Assembly (NCBI GenBank): GCA_907165275.2
Contig: OU015662.1
Location: 1,495,501 to 1,559,500, forward strand
Reading direction: 5' to 3'
Length of the DNA: 64,000 nucleotides
DNA from: Zygaena filipendulae
Lineage: Eukaryota; Arthropoda; Insecta; Lepidoptera; Zygaenidae
Shown: piece by piece, positions 23,716 to 37,254 of the stretch
Numbering within the stretch: the stretch's first letter is position 1
Layout: the number at the start of each line of letters is the position of its first letter
Notes under the pieces: model-generated
What the model was told of the DNA's origin: nothing
Database searches by the model: none
Seen by the model: only the letters and a program-made list of their open reading frames with translations
Position numbers and translations under genes: made by a program

Positions 23716-26700
23716 TGGTCATAAATTCGAGTCCCGGTGGAAATGACAATTCGCACTATACAGCTACTCTTTAGAAGAGATTGATTGAGTATTCTCAGTA
23801 AGTCACTCTGTTGACACTCGAGTCGTATCTTGATTTAATATTGGTCATACATTTCACATACTTGTCTAGAGGATAGACGTGACACCACTAGATTTAAAAA
23901 GAAGTTTAATTTGAAGACTTTTAAAGACCCAAAGACTAGATAACGCTATTATGTTTGATGGTATCTGAACATCATTATTCTCTTCGTTTATTATTACTTA
24001 TAATAATGACTGCATTGTCTATCTGCATTTTTTTTTTAAAGTTATATCTTGGGGGGCAAATGATCTAAGACATCATATCTATAATACTTTAAGCAAGAAC
24101 CGATATTATTTTGTAGTACTATTATTTCACATTCTATTCTTTATCCACGAGCCTGTCGAAGTCGTAAAAAATAGAGGTACCAGCGCTTTTATTCGACAGG
24201 ATTAATTGAGATATTATTTTTATGTCTTACCTAACTATACTGACGGAAGTAACTAGATGCGCGTAGAAAAAGTAAATAAAACACTATTGTCTACTCGAAA
24301 ATATACGGTAAAACTAACAATGGAAACACAGTATATTCCTCCAGAAAGAAACAGTTTTTTTTTCCTTTTCTTTTTTTGTTGAAAGCAGCAAAGGCAAACA
24401 GTGTTTTAACCATACATATGCTGGCCCAAAACAAAAGGAGAGGACTTCGCGTGGAGGTAATAAAACTTGCTTATTGTCAACTTACGAGTACCTCTATAGG
24501 TACCTCTGCTAGTGAAGGAACCATCTTTTGTGCCAACCAAGACTAACAAGATTTCGTGAGTTTATAGCCGATGTAGGTAATTTAAGCGGTCCACAAGAGC
24601 GGTCGTAAGTTACAATTGCGATTCAGTACCTACACCGTTTTATATTGGTTTTCAGATTTGCAATGTGGATGTGGATTGTGATCGATGTATCCCAAGGTCT
24701 TTAATTTTGTTTTTCGCAAAAATTATAACTTATAACAAAACGAAAGTAATAAGGTGCAGTGTGAAAATGAAAAGCAAAAGAACATTCATGGCCTCTTCTC
24801 CCCTTCTAAAGAAAAAATCGGAGAAAATACTACAATTCAGTTTCTTTATAGTAAAGAAACTTTGAAACTTTATTTACCATCCACAATTTTACTGCATGTT
24901 TAAGACTATTTGACCATTGAAGATAATGTTTGTTTATGTACCTATACCTCAAGGTATGTTACTACATTTGTACTAAATGTTGTAGATCAGTAGATAAATA
25001 ATAGGTACGAGTAAAGCATGCAACAGGATCTTAATTTCAAAGCCACACAGTTCGAACTAGAAACTCCAATAAAGCATTAAAACTCCTACAGCAACTTATG
25101 CTAGACGAATATACTTGATAATAGATAAAATGCTTTCTAACTTTGACACTAGTGGTATTTATAATTTTTTTACTGGTCCAAGAGCATTCTAGTATCTTTT
25201 TAATCAATTGCAATTAGTTGCTCAAAAATGTATCTAACTCGAATACAAAAATAAACGGAAACGTTATTGGAAATGTAAATTTGGCACTCGATATCTCAGA
25301 GACGTAGGCAGGTTATAATACATCTATAATGTCTATGGGCCACGCAAACCTTTTCCGCTTCCTCTACTCTCATAATTAGATATGTCCTCTCATACTCGTT
25401 CGTCAATCTTAAATGCTTTAATGTTGCATGAAAATTCAAGCCTTGAAACTGATCGATACAAGTCCCAGAGTTTAATTAAATAATTGAAAAATAACAAATA
25501 TACAGACAGTGAGTAAAACTGTTCAAAGTTTACGATCGACCCTGGCACGCCTTGCACAACTATAGCCAGAATACGCCACGAAATACCATATTTCTTTTCC
25601 TCATACCATTATTTATACTCAGCCGATTTCAATTAAAGATCGAAATGTACAGCAATCGACGGTCGGTCACTGAACGATTTACTTATCATCCGATTGAAGC
25701 GAGAAACGTTATATTTTGCTCGACTTTCGTCGGCGATTAAAACATAGGTACTGCGCAGTGCGCTTCTGGTGCCAATAATTACCTACGTCTTTTTTCGTCA
25801 GCAACGTCGAAAGGAAATTCATTTAAATATACCTACTGGGCTCGTTATTTTTTTTTTTTTTCGTTTATGCAAGAGAGTCACGTATTTATTTGTTAATGAC
25901 AGCAATTTGAGTAACTGGAGCATGCGCTAACAAGGACCGAGACAGGCATCGATTAAGTGTCGAACGAACGGCGCAATATGCAACCCGCGGACAAGTATCT
26001 GCGTGTCACTACTGAATTTGGATTCAGCATACGAACGTTGCACGGACGAGACCTGTGTTGGAAACAAAATGTTCAAGGAATAGTAGGTACTCTAGTTAAA
26101 TGAGGCGGCGAGGAATACCGGTCATACATAAATCATGCGCGCGAGTGCGCAAACGACGCAGCGCGTGCGCATACAATATAATATGTAACAACGGATCTAA
26201 CGATTGCTTACAAATAACGTTAGAGGAGCGACGCTCCGGCGCAAAGGACGCCGCCCACACCCGGTTAGATAATTAATTAACAGGTAGACCCTGAACGATA
26301 CGAGTATCCAACTATTACATCAGCAAACCACGTAGGTGTCCATATAAGGTTAATGTTTCAAATAAAAACAACTATTAGTGAACAATGAAATTATTTTATA
26401 AGAAATTACGACCCGTTAAAAAAAATTGAAACAAAGCATTTCCCACGTAGATAAACAAAAGAGCTTTTACTCAAACACGAACCGAGGCGACGGAACTAAT
26501 CCGCGGCACGTACTCAAGATTAGCATTTGAAAGCTTTTTGTTTGTGTAAGCTCATCAATACTATTGGTCTATGTGAAGAAGAAAAATCGTGTGATGGATC
26601 GGCCGGTCACAAAAGTTGTTTTACTTCTGAATAGCTATGGTGTTAGCATGGAACGCGTGCAGAATACATTACCGACTTTGAAAACGTCCATGGTCTCGTC

Positions 26701-29700
26701 CGAGCGCAAGAAAAAACAAGTTCAATAATGACATTCGAATACATGAGATGTATTGCTATCTAAACTCAAGCACGGCGTTTAAAAATAGAAGAAACCGAAG
26801 TATTATATGACAAAGCCAATTCTAAAAAGCACCAAGATGAAAATGACAATCGCATCCAAATAAAAGCGATTGTGTACACACAATCCCGCTTCGCGTTCCC
26901 ACGTAGCTGTCACCGCGGGCTAAACTACACTGTACACAGCCTATCACCGCATCTACACCACTCCAGTGGACAATCGTCCTAACAAAGCACAACCGACCAA
27001 AGTCGGGACCCAATCATTTCCCACGCGGTAACGGTCGGGCCTCAACCGAGACGCTAGTTTGAATTTATGGAGGCGTGCCTATCGTTACGAACTGCATACA
27101 ATTCTAGCTTGCACCGACTACAGGTGGAGGGGACGCCCAACCGAACAGAAATGTACAAGAAACAAACGACGCGATGACACGTCCAGTCGAGAGCGAGAAA
27201 CGTAGCTCCGAGATGGCGGTACAAAAGGATGACCGATAACTCGCAGTATACATATTTTTTTTCTTCAATAACAGAGGAAAACATTGTTTGCTTTGTGAGC
27301 AGCGATGTTAAGAAATTAACCGTCATGTTGCGGGTTAATAGGATCTCTGACCCGGGTCTGAAACATTTCTAGCATATTGTTTAGATATTAGACAGTGAAA
27401 TGCAGCACTAAGAAATTCACATCTGTAAAGGTGGAAATTATTAAGAATATTATCTAGGGGGAATATTTTCAGGTTTGACGATAAAGCTCTACGTCCACGT
27501 CCATACAAAGAATTTGTATTTAATAGTATATATAATGTTTAATTGGTCCATGGGTGTTGGTACGTATACAAGCGATCTGGATGCGTTTTGATGTTGTAAC
27601 ACAATATCTGTAGTCTGTGCCGGCACCACGCGGCCCGCGCGGCGCTCTCTCGCAGTTTACGCTATTTTTGGCGCGCGTCTCACCTAATTTTAACCATCTG
27701 CGTCTCTCACTCTAGTTTTAGGAAGTCAGCCGCACCGATTCACCGAATCCCAACTACGTACGACTCAAACCGTGATGCGAAAACTCATATTACATTTTAA
27801 GAAGAATTTCTCACAAAGGATATCAAAGCAGAGATTAATATAACGGATGAAATAAAAAAACAATTCAGTGGATTCCATAGATCAGGGTGCAATGTAGCAA
27901 TAACAAGAATTTCTAATCGATATCGAAATAAAACGAATTTATAAGGCAGCTAAAAATAATCCAACATCCAATTAACAATATGACATAGACGTCGGCTCCG
28001 TCCAGTCGTACTACGCATTACCGGTTAAATCTATAATGGATGAGCCAGAGTCCAGTGTCAATCCAATAAACGAGATCGCATACACAAAAGTACGCCTACA
28101 TAACACAACAAGCTGAAACAATCGGAGTCACTTATTCATTAATCTAATGCGGTATTAAAATCCAATGGCATCGGGGAATCCGGCCGCGTACAGTCGGAGG
28201 CACGAATAAATTTCAATTAGAGCAATCAGGCCGGTCGGTCGCGGAAATTTCTGGGATACGATGGGCACGGGATAGCAACGCCGCACCTCGCATACTAAAG
28301 TTTGTCACGGCTGGCGCATACAAAGGAGGACCTCCGCTGCAAATCATTGCAGTTGCGGTAAGTGAAGTGTGAGCGGAATAACACTCTGATCTCAACGCCA
28401 GATAGAGAACTCGAGATTCTGGATTAGGTGACTTTCTCATGTAGTACAATTATTCTTTATCTTTGATGCACAGTAAAAAAACCAGGGTGCATAACCTGCA
28501 GTAGAAGTAAAAGTAAAAGGCAAAAAATTCAACAAGCGTGTGTGATGCATCAGTATTGTTCTAAGGAGAGGTGGAATGAAGCACAATGCAACTCGCGGAG
28601 CATAATTTCCGTTGAAGATTTGTGTCCATCTTCACAGATGCATCTGGGTAAGCCAATTTGTATGAGCCGACATAAACTGCGAAGGTAACGAAGCTCCTAA
28701 ACAACGAAATAAGCTTGCGCATCAAGCGGGCTCAGCCCCGTGAAATATACGTATCTCAGCAGTTGACGTGCCGGCAACCCAAGAAGCCAACTCGGACTTT
28801 ACATTTGCCGACGTAACGAGCGGAGCCGCCGGCTCGCCCATTGTATTTATGCCTCAAACACAATTTATTTATTCGGCAAACATTACGGAGACACAAAATC
28901 TTGTCCATAAATACATGTGAAAGCACATATCAAGTATCGGAATGCAAACGGCGAGGCTCGTGTCTGAATTATGCAACAGTACGACGCAAGCGCAGTCGGC
29001 CTGCCGTAATAGTGCACGGAGTGACCGGCCGGCCGCCCAACGCAACCGCAACTTCTAAAATAATACACGCGATGGATATGTGGCGGAAAACGTCTCGCCT
29101 CTCTAAATAACGTCAATGCCAAATACTTATTTTCATTTAAAAAGAACAATTTAAACAGTTACCCGAAAAATAGTTCAACTAACAATGTTTTGCACGACTG
29201 AGAATTTATATGCCACATTTGTTTCGGAAATTAATCAATTTAATCGTAATGCCTTAATGGAGTCATTATTTTCGCTAATAGGCTGGTCGAATGCAATATC
29301 GATGCAGAAGTTGCTCGGCTCGCGGGATGTTACTTGGACGTTTGAAGAATGTCTTCATTTGTGCACAAATCGAAGACACAGCAAAGGCGGTTTTCGTATA
29401 TTGCCCATCTTCGTAAGTTAATTCATTTGTAGGACCATCGATCTTGCGACCGGGTGGTCAGTCGGCACGATATTAATTACAGGCCAGAACCGATCATTTA
29501 ATGTGAATTTTGCAAACATTTAATAATTATTTTAAAAAAATATGTGTGTATCGGAACTGGCGAGTGCGTTCACGCGTGGAATAATAAATTAACGATCGCG
29601 CCAGACGGGAATCTTTTAAGGCGTTTGTGACATGACGAAGTTACAAAGGTCGAAGTACGAGAAAGCGAACATAATAAAAACAAAGCCTCACATAACATAT

Positions 29701-32339
29701 AAGCTGATTAAGAATTAATATTGAAAAAGAAAGAAGGCATGTATGATACCCGTCTAATCCTTGAGCCACACGCGGTGACGATTACAAGGCACCTATTAGT
29801 CAAATTAGCCGTATTGTTGGTGCTAGTCGGGGTTGCACAAGATAACCAATCGGCTTACAGGCGAACAATTATGTGGGCACATTAGCTAGCACAATACTAT
29901 GACTCAACAAAAATGGCGTCTTAGGCGTTTATCAAAACAATAGTATTGATAAGTTAATAAACCGCGCGAGGCGCGAGCCGGGCGACGAGCGATTACGGCG
30001 TGCTGTCGAGAATAGATGCGTCTCGTGCGAGCGGAATACGTTATGTGGAAGCGAGTGACTCACTATCGCCGATAGGAAAGGCTCGATCGTCAACATCTAA
30101 AAAATAGCAAGAATTCACGACTCGTGTCGACAACTTCAATAGCGGCGACAGTTGTTTTTTGAGTAGCGAGACATCACACAGACGTGCTTCGAAATAGAAC
30201 GAAAGAATCCACGGTGGAATCCGAAGGAGAAACTTGAGGCGCACCGAAAGCGAAATGCTGTGCGAGATGCAGCTAAATGGTCGTTACGAAACATTGTATT
30301 GCAACGACAGTAGGTAGATACGCTTAGAGATTACTCTCGAAGCGGGAGCATTGACCTTATTCCGCATATACACCGCCAAATCATGCGTGAGAGCATCTGC
30401 ATTTTACGGGGCAGTAATATTTGGCCAACGCACTTCAGTACTGGTCGATACAGTTCATATTCACAGAACAGACACAACAGAAAACAGAACACGCCTCGGA
30501 GACGTGAAATATTTTTGAAGCGATTATTGTGACAGGTAAACTTCTATTCCTAGAGATAGCGCGTTTCCAATGAAAAATGTTGACACTGAAGTCACGAATA
30601 AAGGTGTACAATAACCGTATCGTACAAAAAACGGATTAAAATCTCAAAACTATCGTCACGGGACGAAGTTATCGTTCAAAATCGTAATTACCGCGTGTAA
30701 CATTGGAATCAGAACGACTTTTAAAAGACAGCGAACGAACAATAACGATCCTTATCTGCTATGGTGTTATTTTGCTTACGTCCGTCGAAGACGGGTCAGA
30801 ATGAGCGACCCACCTGAAGACGAAAGATTTTAATCGATGCCAACGCGATGCGAGAGAAACGACGTAATCGATTTCAACATATCGATGTTGACAAGTGGTA
30901 TATTTGAGGTCGGGGGCGAAACGCAGTGGGCGCCGGATGGGATCGAAATTAAAACGATATGCAAATGGAAAGAAAGAATCGATCGGACAGCGCAATCAAT
31001 GTGATGGTAGCGAGGCCTTATTGGATAAATAATAATCAATCGACGGTATTGGTTAATCTGTAAAATTCAATGTATGCGTTTCAGTTAGATTTCAGACGAA
31101 AACGGTCCCTTTCCTACTTTTAAAGTAATATTAATATAACAATAACACAGTAAAAAGATTTACTTTTAACCGCTTTCTAGGAGCGGCTGGTATCGAATAT
31201 GACAGGAGAATTTATAAGTATCACTCTCGGTAGCTCCGAAAGTAATTTTCAATTAAGCCTCTTCATAATCCGGATCACGTAGACCCGGAGACTTAGGACC
31301 CGCGGCGACAACGCGCTGCCTCGATAATTGGATACCATCCCTACAACGAGCACCTGCTACCGTTTCTAAAATGATTCGACGATTATTTTCAAACACTAAT
31401 TACTTTTCTTACAAACGGTACATTATCATACCACCGTCAATATAATCTCGTATCCGATGAACAGTGGCAATCCGAACGACTTCCTATACCAATTTGGCGT
31501 ATATTCGATAGCCGTATAATCATTAAGAAGCGTTTATATCGACCGAACTAAAACGAATGGTCGATTCATTCACAATAATGAATCAGGAGTGGCGCGAGCG
31601 CAACTCTCATTTCCACGTCGTCCTAAAACCGTAGAACCGGTTCCGTAGTGTCAATTATAATCGGATCTAAAACTCTTATTATTTCGCTACTGTTTATTGG
31701 TGTATCCATTTCGACATCTTATCTCTTGTGATCATTAATTTCAACGATGGTATTTATAATGGAATGATGAATAGTCGTTTTTAATTGGATCGATTTTAGG
31801 GTTTAATTATTAGGAAAGTGGTGTTCTTTTCTGGTGCTTTAGACGCGTTACAACTAACTGGGTGTACAGTGCTGGCGGTACGGGTCGAGTTGAAAGCATT
31901 CACTATAAATCATCGAGTTACACGGAAGCGCGGGAGTGTGGCAGAATGTAATTCATTTCATACGTCGACGACGCGCTGCATCCGTCACCGTGTTGAACCA
32001 ATCTTTCAATCACAACTCACCGACGGCTATTTACAATGAGTTTGTATTAAAAAACCGGACGCGCGTATATCATTATGTATACCGTATGAGAAGTGATTTT
32101 TGAAAACAGAAAAACAGAAAATATCCTAAGAGAAATTGTGATTCGAACCGACGGCGACCAAAAGCAGTGATCGCTTGGACGCCGCCGATTCATTTCACAG
32201 TTTCTATTGCCGCATATCCTATCTATCAGCCGAAACTGATTATTACTATTTCTTACGAAAATCTTGTACATAGTATACTTGTAATCTAACTTAACAATTT
32301 CTTTACAACCATCTACGAAGAAGAATTACTTTAAAATGG
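23716..32339. other. SRF 3' flank: repeat-poor, no gene recognised
   Basis: 8.6 kb with almost no recognisable transposon. 23720-25900 is AT-rich. 26080-26290, 27600-27770 and 29940-30040 are CpG-rich patches. A TTTTTGGCGCGCG stretch at 27666 resembles an E2F-type site. Open stretches of 60-90 codons occur on both strands (26822-27326, 28213-29149, 30041-31039), but they overlap in several frames and show no domains, as expected of GC-richer non-coding DNA. The retained complexity could reflect regulatory constraint. An unrecognised non-coding exon or RNA gene cannot be excluded. Confidence 0.4.
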
Positions 32340-32345
32340 TTTATT
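32340..32345 (-). promoter_or_regulatory. Candidate polyadenylation signal of SRF
   Basis: TTTATT on the plus strand is AATAAA on the gene strand, about 310 nt beyond the SRF stop codon. It is a canonical hexamer, but AT-rich DNA makes chance matches common. ATTAAA and CATAAA variants occur nearer the stop. Confidence 0.4.
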
Positions 32346-32655
32346 CCTACCTACGTATAGGTACCTAGCATTTCGCCAAATCAAAACCTCAATAAATATA
32401 AGACACTAAGCAAAAAAATAAAACTATCTATCAAAGAAGTTATTTACAAAATATAATATATAACATCAATCATAAAAAATAAGTTTATGGCTAACATATC
32501 TACCTACTATGTATAAAATTATTATTTTCGCTTAAATTTCTACATTTGCAAAACTAACCTAGGACGTGACTATGTCAGTAGATCCGCTGGACGCCGCCAG
32601 TCAATAGCCCAGATATATTTTAATACTAAATTGGGTTTCGACGATGGCGTCGGAA

Positions 32656-33090
32656 CTACCGTTGCGGATGATGGGACATGTGCGGGTGAGATAGATGCGG
32701 GTGGGAGTACGGTTGGCCCAGCGAGCTGAGCGGGAGCGGCGACGGACAGGCCGGGTGTTGGTGGTACTGCTGCAGCGGTGATGGCGCCAGTCCCGGGTGG
32801 TGTTCTATCGGGTACTGCGCTGAGCCCGCGTACGCCAATTGCCTCACCTTCATATCCTCATCTACCACGTTATAAGTGAGCTCGGTCTCCTCGTAGCCGG
32901 TGGCCGCCATCCGCTGCTCGCTGGTGGTGGGCGGGTCGGGGGAGTTCAAGCATGTCTGTATCAAACGCTTGCCCGAGTCCGATGTGATCATCGGCTGCAG
33001 TTTCCGCGTCGCGAACGTGTACACGTGGCCGGTCTCGGACGCGACCAGTAACATCACCTGCGTTCCCGTCAGCGTTGACAGCTCGTATGC
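32656..33090 (-). CDS. SRF: Serum response factor, coding exon 2 (3' part)
   Basis: This exon encodes residues 135-278. It opens with AYELSTLTGTQVMLLVASET, the second half of the SRF MADS box (beta strands and dimer interface), then the SAM extension to about residue 186. A conserved stretch follows (TTSEQRMAATGYEETELTYN) that has a clear counterpart in vertebrate SRF. The last ~55 residues are His/Pro/Ser-rich (SHPHLSHPHMSHH) and end in PQR and TAG. The acceptor is CTCCTTTTTCCAG|GC at 33092-33091, with a possible branch point CTGAT at 33130-33126. The tail is much shorter than in human SRF (~508 aa) or Drosophila Blistered (~450 aa). A further alternative 3' exon is possible, but the frame closes cleanly here. 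Confidence 0.93.
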   Translation of the reverse strand, partial: AYELSTLTGTQVMLLVASETGHVYTFATRKLQPMITSDSGKRLIQTCLNSPDPPTTSEQRMAATGYEETELTYNVVDEDMKVRQLAYAGSAQYPIEHHPGLAPSPLQQYHQHPACPSPLPLSSLGQPYSHPHLSHPHMSHHPQR

Positions 33091-34680
33091 CTGGAAAAAG
33101 GAGACCAACGCTATTATTTCTTGTCATCAGTATATCTCACTAAGTACTTATATCACACCGGACAATTTCATTAACCTCCTCTGTGTCAGATCCACGAAAT
33201 GACTGTTAGAAAGAATAGAAGTCAGAATTATTGAAGTGAAAGGATTTTAATCTTCGACGCACTAATTGGATTCGTCTGTTGATGATTCTTTAGTACGACG
33301 AACACTTAGGAAACCTAATGGAAAATTTAATACTTGAGCAACAAAGTACTCAATTAGCTTTTTAGCATAACAAATTAAGAGCAATTATACAATTATAAAT
33401 TTAACAATCAGAACAATTTAAGTACTTCAATATATTTTATTTTGTGAACATCGGTGGACCGAAGGTCAACCAGTCAAACAACAATGAATTAACATAAAAT
33501 ATAGATTGAACATTAACACTTAGAAAAACATTTCCTCTATGCACCGTCATAATTATCTAAATAGCTTAATATCGCGATACACATTTCGACGTTCAGCTTT
33601 GGCTTTATAGAGTAGGTGTTTCCGTTATTCAAAACTGACATCATCGACGTATTTATAAAACGAATTTCTACGCGGATTTCCTGCTTGCATAAAGTAACAG
33701 GACACATAATAAAAATATAGTTTACGAACCACGAAGAAAGCGCGCAATTATGTAAAGCAAAAGTATTTCTATTCATCAAAAGAGCATGAGAAGGATGCAA
33801 ACAAAGATTGACGTCTAGAAAAACCTGACGGCTCACTACAAAGTGCGTCGACTTCAGAGCAATAGCTTACAAAGCTTTCAGTAGAATCCCAAAAGATATG
33901 TCCGACCTTTCACCTCTCCCACGGCACTAATTCATAAGCAAACCTTAGCACGTTTCGGTTGCCATCACAACAGTCTCACGGCACTCTTTGTGTGTGCCCG
34001 AGGAATTATCACACCCACTGGCACCCAGCCACCTACACCTCCATAAACCAATTTATATTCATCACGCACCCGATCCAATTTCAACTCTGTTACAACAGTA
34101 ATAAAAGAATTCGCGTAGAATGCACAGAACGTCAATTTGACACGGGCAATTGACAAAACCCCAGTAACCAGTAGCACGACAATGTTATATTTTTTCATTC
34201 AAATTAATGCTAACCAGACTGTTAACCTTAATGCGTAGGCAATAGAGACCCGTGTTAATCAACGTGTTAATGTCAGGTGCAAAGTTTCAGTGGGCAACAA
34301 ATGAATTTGCTTTTCGATTGCATAATGGGTCTGCGGTCGCCACAATTCGCCCACTATTACCTACGTACTTCGAGATCTTGTAGAAACTTTAAAAGAAAAA
34401 AATTGTTTACCATTCCAATATTATACAAAAATCGCATGGCATTTTATGATTAATAATAGTAATGGTTAATCATTAAGGATAAGTTTTAGTTATGGAGTTA
34501 TATGTAGAAACTCTTAAGGATAATATTATGTAAATGTGTATTGTCGATGAATTTTGCTATTCATCATAATTTGTATTGAAATTTAGATAAAATTTGGAAA
34601 ATTCACTAAATTTATGACCTAATAGTTATTGTTATTATTCATAATGTTTATGGTGAGTACGAGGGGAAAGCAATTTTTCT

Positions 34681-34730
34681 GGCGCGTTATCTCAACGCGT
34701 CGTGTTATGGTCATAGTGAATAAGGGCCCA
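34681..34730. mobile_element. Solo arm of the 23516-type foldback MITE
   Basis: GCGTTATCTCAACGCGTCGT followed by GTTATGGTCATAGTGAATAA and GGGCCC matches the right arm of the element at 23516-23715. The left arm is absent. Confidence 0.6.
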
Positions 34731-34739
34731 GGATGCGTT

Positions 34740-34895
34740 TTATCTCGAAACATGAGTTCCCGAGAAAGTCCTGAAACTTACAAGAGAAGCGATTCGGTGC
34801 ATAGTTACGAGTAATGTATGTGCTTCTCATACAGATACAAAGAGTCCTTCAATGCGTTCCGAAATTAACACAGGTGAAACCGCGGACGAATACAA
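34740..34895 (+). mobile_element. Decayed Helitron-like fragment
   Basis: ATGAGTTCCCGAGAAAGTCC and, about 100 bases on, CCGAAATTAACACAGGTGAA followed by ACCGCGGACG are remnants of the family 3' region. The ends are lost. Confidence 0.35.
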
Positions 34896-35767
34896 CATAT
34901 TATATAAAAATATATAACAACCTTTCTTTTCGTACCAATAAAACATCCAAAATGGACACAAAGGGTGTCTGCGTCAGTCAATGGAAAACATTTTGCAGGT
35001 ACTCAATCACTTACATATCGATCCTCTAGAAATGATTGATGATTGAGCTGTAATTAGTGAAAGCCAACGCTTCTGGAAATTGTAACGGCTTTTAGATAAA
35101 ACTGTCTTGGCACCCTTATTACTTTAGAGTTAAGGTTGAAAAGTGATGACGGGTTTTGCGATTTCGTACACATCGCTAAAATGGACAATTACAAATGTGG
35201 CTTTAATGAGGTTCGTTGGATGCATGATTAATGATAAACGAAAAGTGCAGCAAGATTTTGGCAAAACATTAATCGATATTTTGTTAAAAAGTACCTAATA
35301 TTAGGAATCAACTCAGCAGGTGTAGCAGTTCAGGAAAGTGTCATATTTTAAAAGTAAAAAAAAAAAATACCGGATAAGTTTATCCGCATTTTCCCTAAAT
35401 AATCTCAAAACTATGTTTGTTTGACCGGTTATCTGAAATTACATTGTTTCGTTTAAACAATGATTAGCTGGAGCAAACAATTGCTTAACCTCCGCTTAAC
35501 TCTGACATCCCGGTAAATAGGGATGCCACATTACAAAATTTGTCTAGTTTTTTTTTTAATTCAATTTTGTAAATTCAACTCTAAAATGCAAATGAAGCTA
35601 TTATAACAATAGTCCTACTATGAATAAATGTGATACTATTATATTATTGTAAAAGGTTGGATTTTTGGATATTTGTAAAACTTACTCTTAAACGGCTGAA
35701 CGAATTTCCAATAAATTTTATTTTAATGTTTCCAAGAAAATTTCCAAATTCACTTCGGAAAGGCTTA

Positions 35768-35928
35768 TCTTTTTTATAAATAAAAATGAATGTTTGTATG
35801 TCTGGCCTCTATGCGTTTCGATACCATTGGTCCCATTGTGATGAAACATTGGCGGGTCATTCCGCCTGCGTCCGCGAATGTTCCTGATCCAAAAACTCAC
35901 GCGGGTGAAACCGCGGGGCACAGCCAGT
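35768..35928 (+). mobile_element. Helitron-like element, ATAAATAAAAATGAATG subfamily
   Basis: Sister of 10626-10801: starts TCTTTTTTATAAATAAAAAT and contains CATTGGTCCCATTGTGATGA and CCTGCGTCCGCGAATGTTCC. It ends GAAACCGCGGGGCACAGCCAGT. The terminal CTAG is mutated to CCAG. Confidence 0.65.
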
Positions 35929-37022
35929 AATGTAAATAAATGACATTCATTGGATTTATTCAAAAAATTCATAAAACACTAAATAAATGAAAGAATTCCC
36001 TTTACGTCGTTGATTTCATCAGCTCCCTTCTGTTTTGCCACACGCCCAAACGTCGGTACGCGCCTTATAAATACAATAAGCCATTAATCCCCCTTTGCTT
36101 AATCCATACTAACTTTATTACATCCATTGTCACATAGACAAGACATTACGGCAGCTTAGTCTAAAAGGTTCAATTAATAACTTTCACCATAATCCTTACG
36201 AAAACATATCGAAAGCTGGAGCGAACCTATTACAACCTGACGCAATAATCTGTTAAGAGTCAGTGATTACTATGTATTGAATAATATACTTAATTTATTT
36301 AGATCTTCAGTTACTAATATCTACTTACTCCGATTTCAAATACACTGTTACGTAAAATAACTGGTTTTCCCATATCAATATAAGACAAGTGACATGACAC
36401 AAGAAATTGGAGCATTTAAAATTAGTTTGCACGATAGATAAATTGAATCTAATGCAGAGTGAAATCGAAAGAAGACAATAATAAAAAAAGATCAATGCAA
36501 TTGCTTAAAATAAAATAATACCTACTAAGTTTTTAAAGTATTTATTTATTGTCGACATAAAAACAGACTGGACAAAAACGCTATACCTAGTCTAAAAACC
36601 GACCTTTAATTGAGGCAGCGCCATATTTTTTCTATTATATCATCCAATATGATATCTCTACCAATGTTACGGCGTATGCATTGTTGGTCGTTCAATTGAA
36701 TAAATAAATAAAATAAAACAAATATATTATAGATAAATTTCGATTACAGGCTACAAACGACTAACAAAACTTTTGGTGTAACTGATCAAATTATTGACCA
36801 ATACAGTAAGTCAAAATCGCGTGTCAACCTGTAAGATTACTTTTACAAATTCAATTATCAGCAAATAAATTTAAGCGGGCCTGTAAAAGGTATTAATGTC
36901 AAGACTCAAGATTAAGTTGCGACAAAAGTCGTTCAAAAACTTGTGATTTCAGTAGGAGCAGAGAAATAAAAGCGAGAGCAAGATTTAAACTTTAATAAAA
37001 AAAAAACTTACAATATTAAGTA

Positions 37023-37254
37023 CTAGCTGTGCCCCGCGTTTCACCCGCGGTAATTTCGGAGTTCCCGCGGGAATTCCGGGATAAAAAGTACCCTATGTCC
37101 TTTTCTGTACCCCTGACAACTTGCATGCCAAATTTCATCCAAATCCGTTCAGCCGTTTTTGCGTGATTGAGTAACAAACATCCAAACATCTAGACTTTCA
37201 CAAACATCCAAACATCCACACTTTCACATTTATAATATTGGTAGGATAGTAGGA
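37023..37254 (-). mobile_element. Helitron-like element, AAACATCCA subfamily, full length
   Basis: Left end CTAGCTGTGCCCCGCGTTTC is the inverted 3' terminus with its hairpin. The right end TATAATATTGGTAGGATAGT and AGGA is the inverted 5' TC terminus. It carries the same blocks as 5668-5863 plus an extra internal repeat of AAACATC..ACTTTCAC. Confidence 0.7.

Noticed and set aside
29451..29459. Ci/Gli-like site CGGGTGGTC downstream of SRF
   Set aside because: One mismatch to the consensus and isolated; too weak to call although Hedgehog signalling acts on blistered in flies.
32839..33202. Plus-strand and alternative-frame ORFs over SRF exon 2
   Set aside because: Shadows of the coding exon; the minus-strand MADS frame explains the openness.
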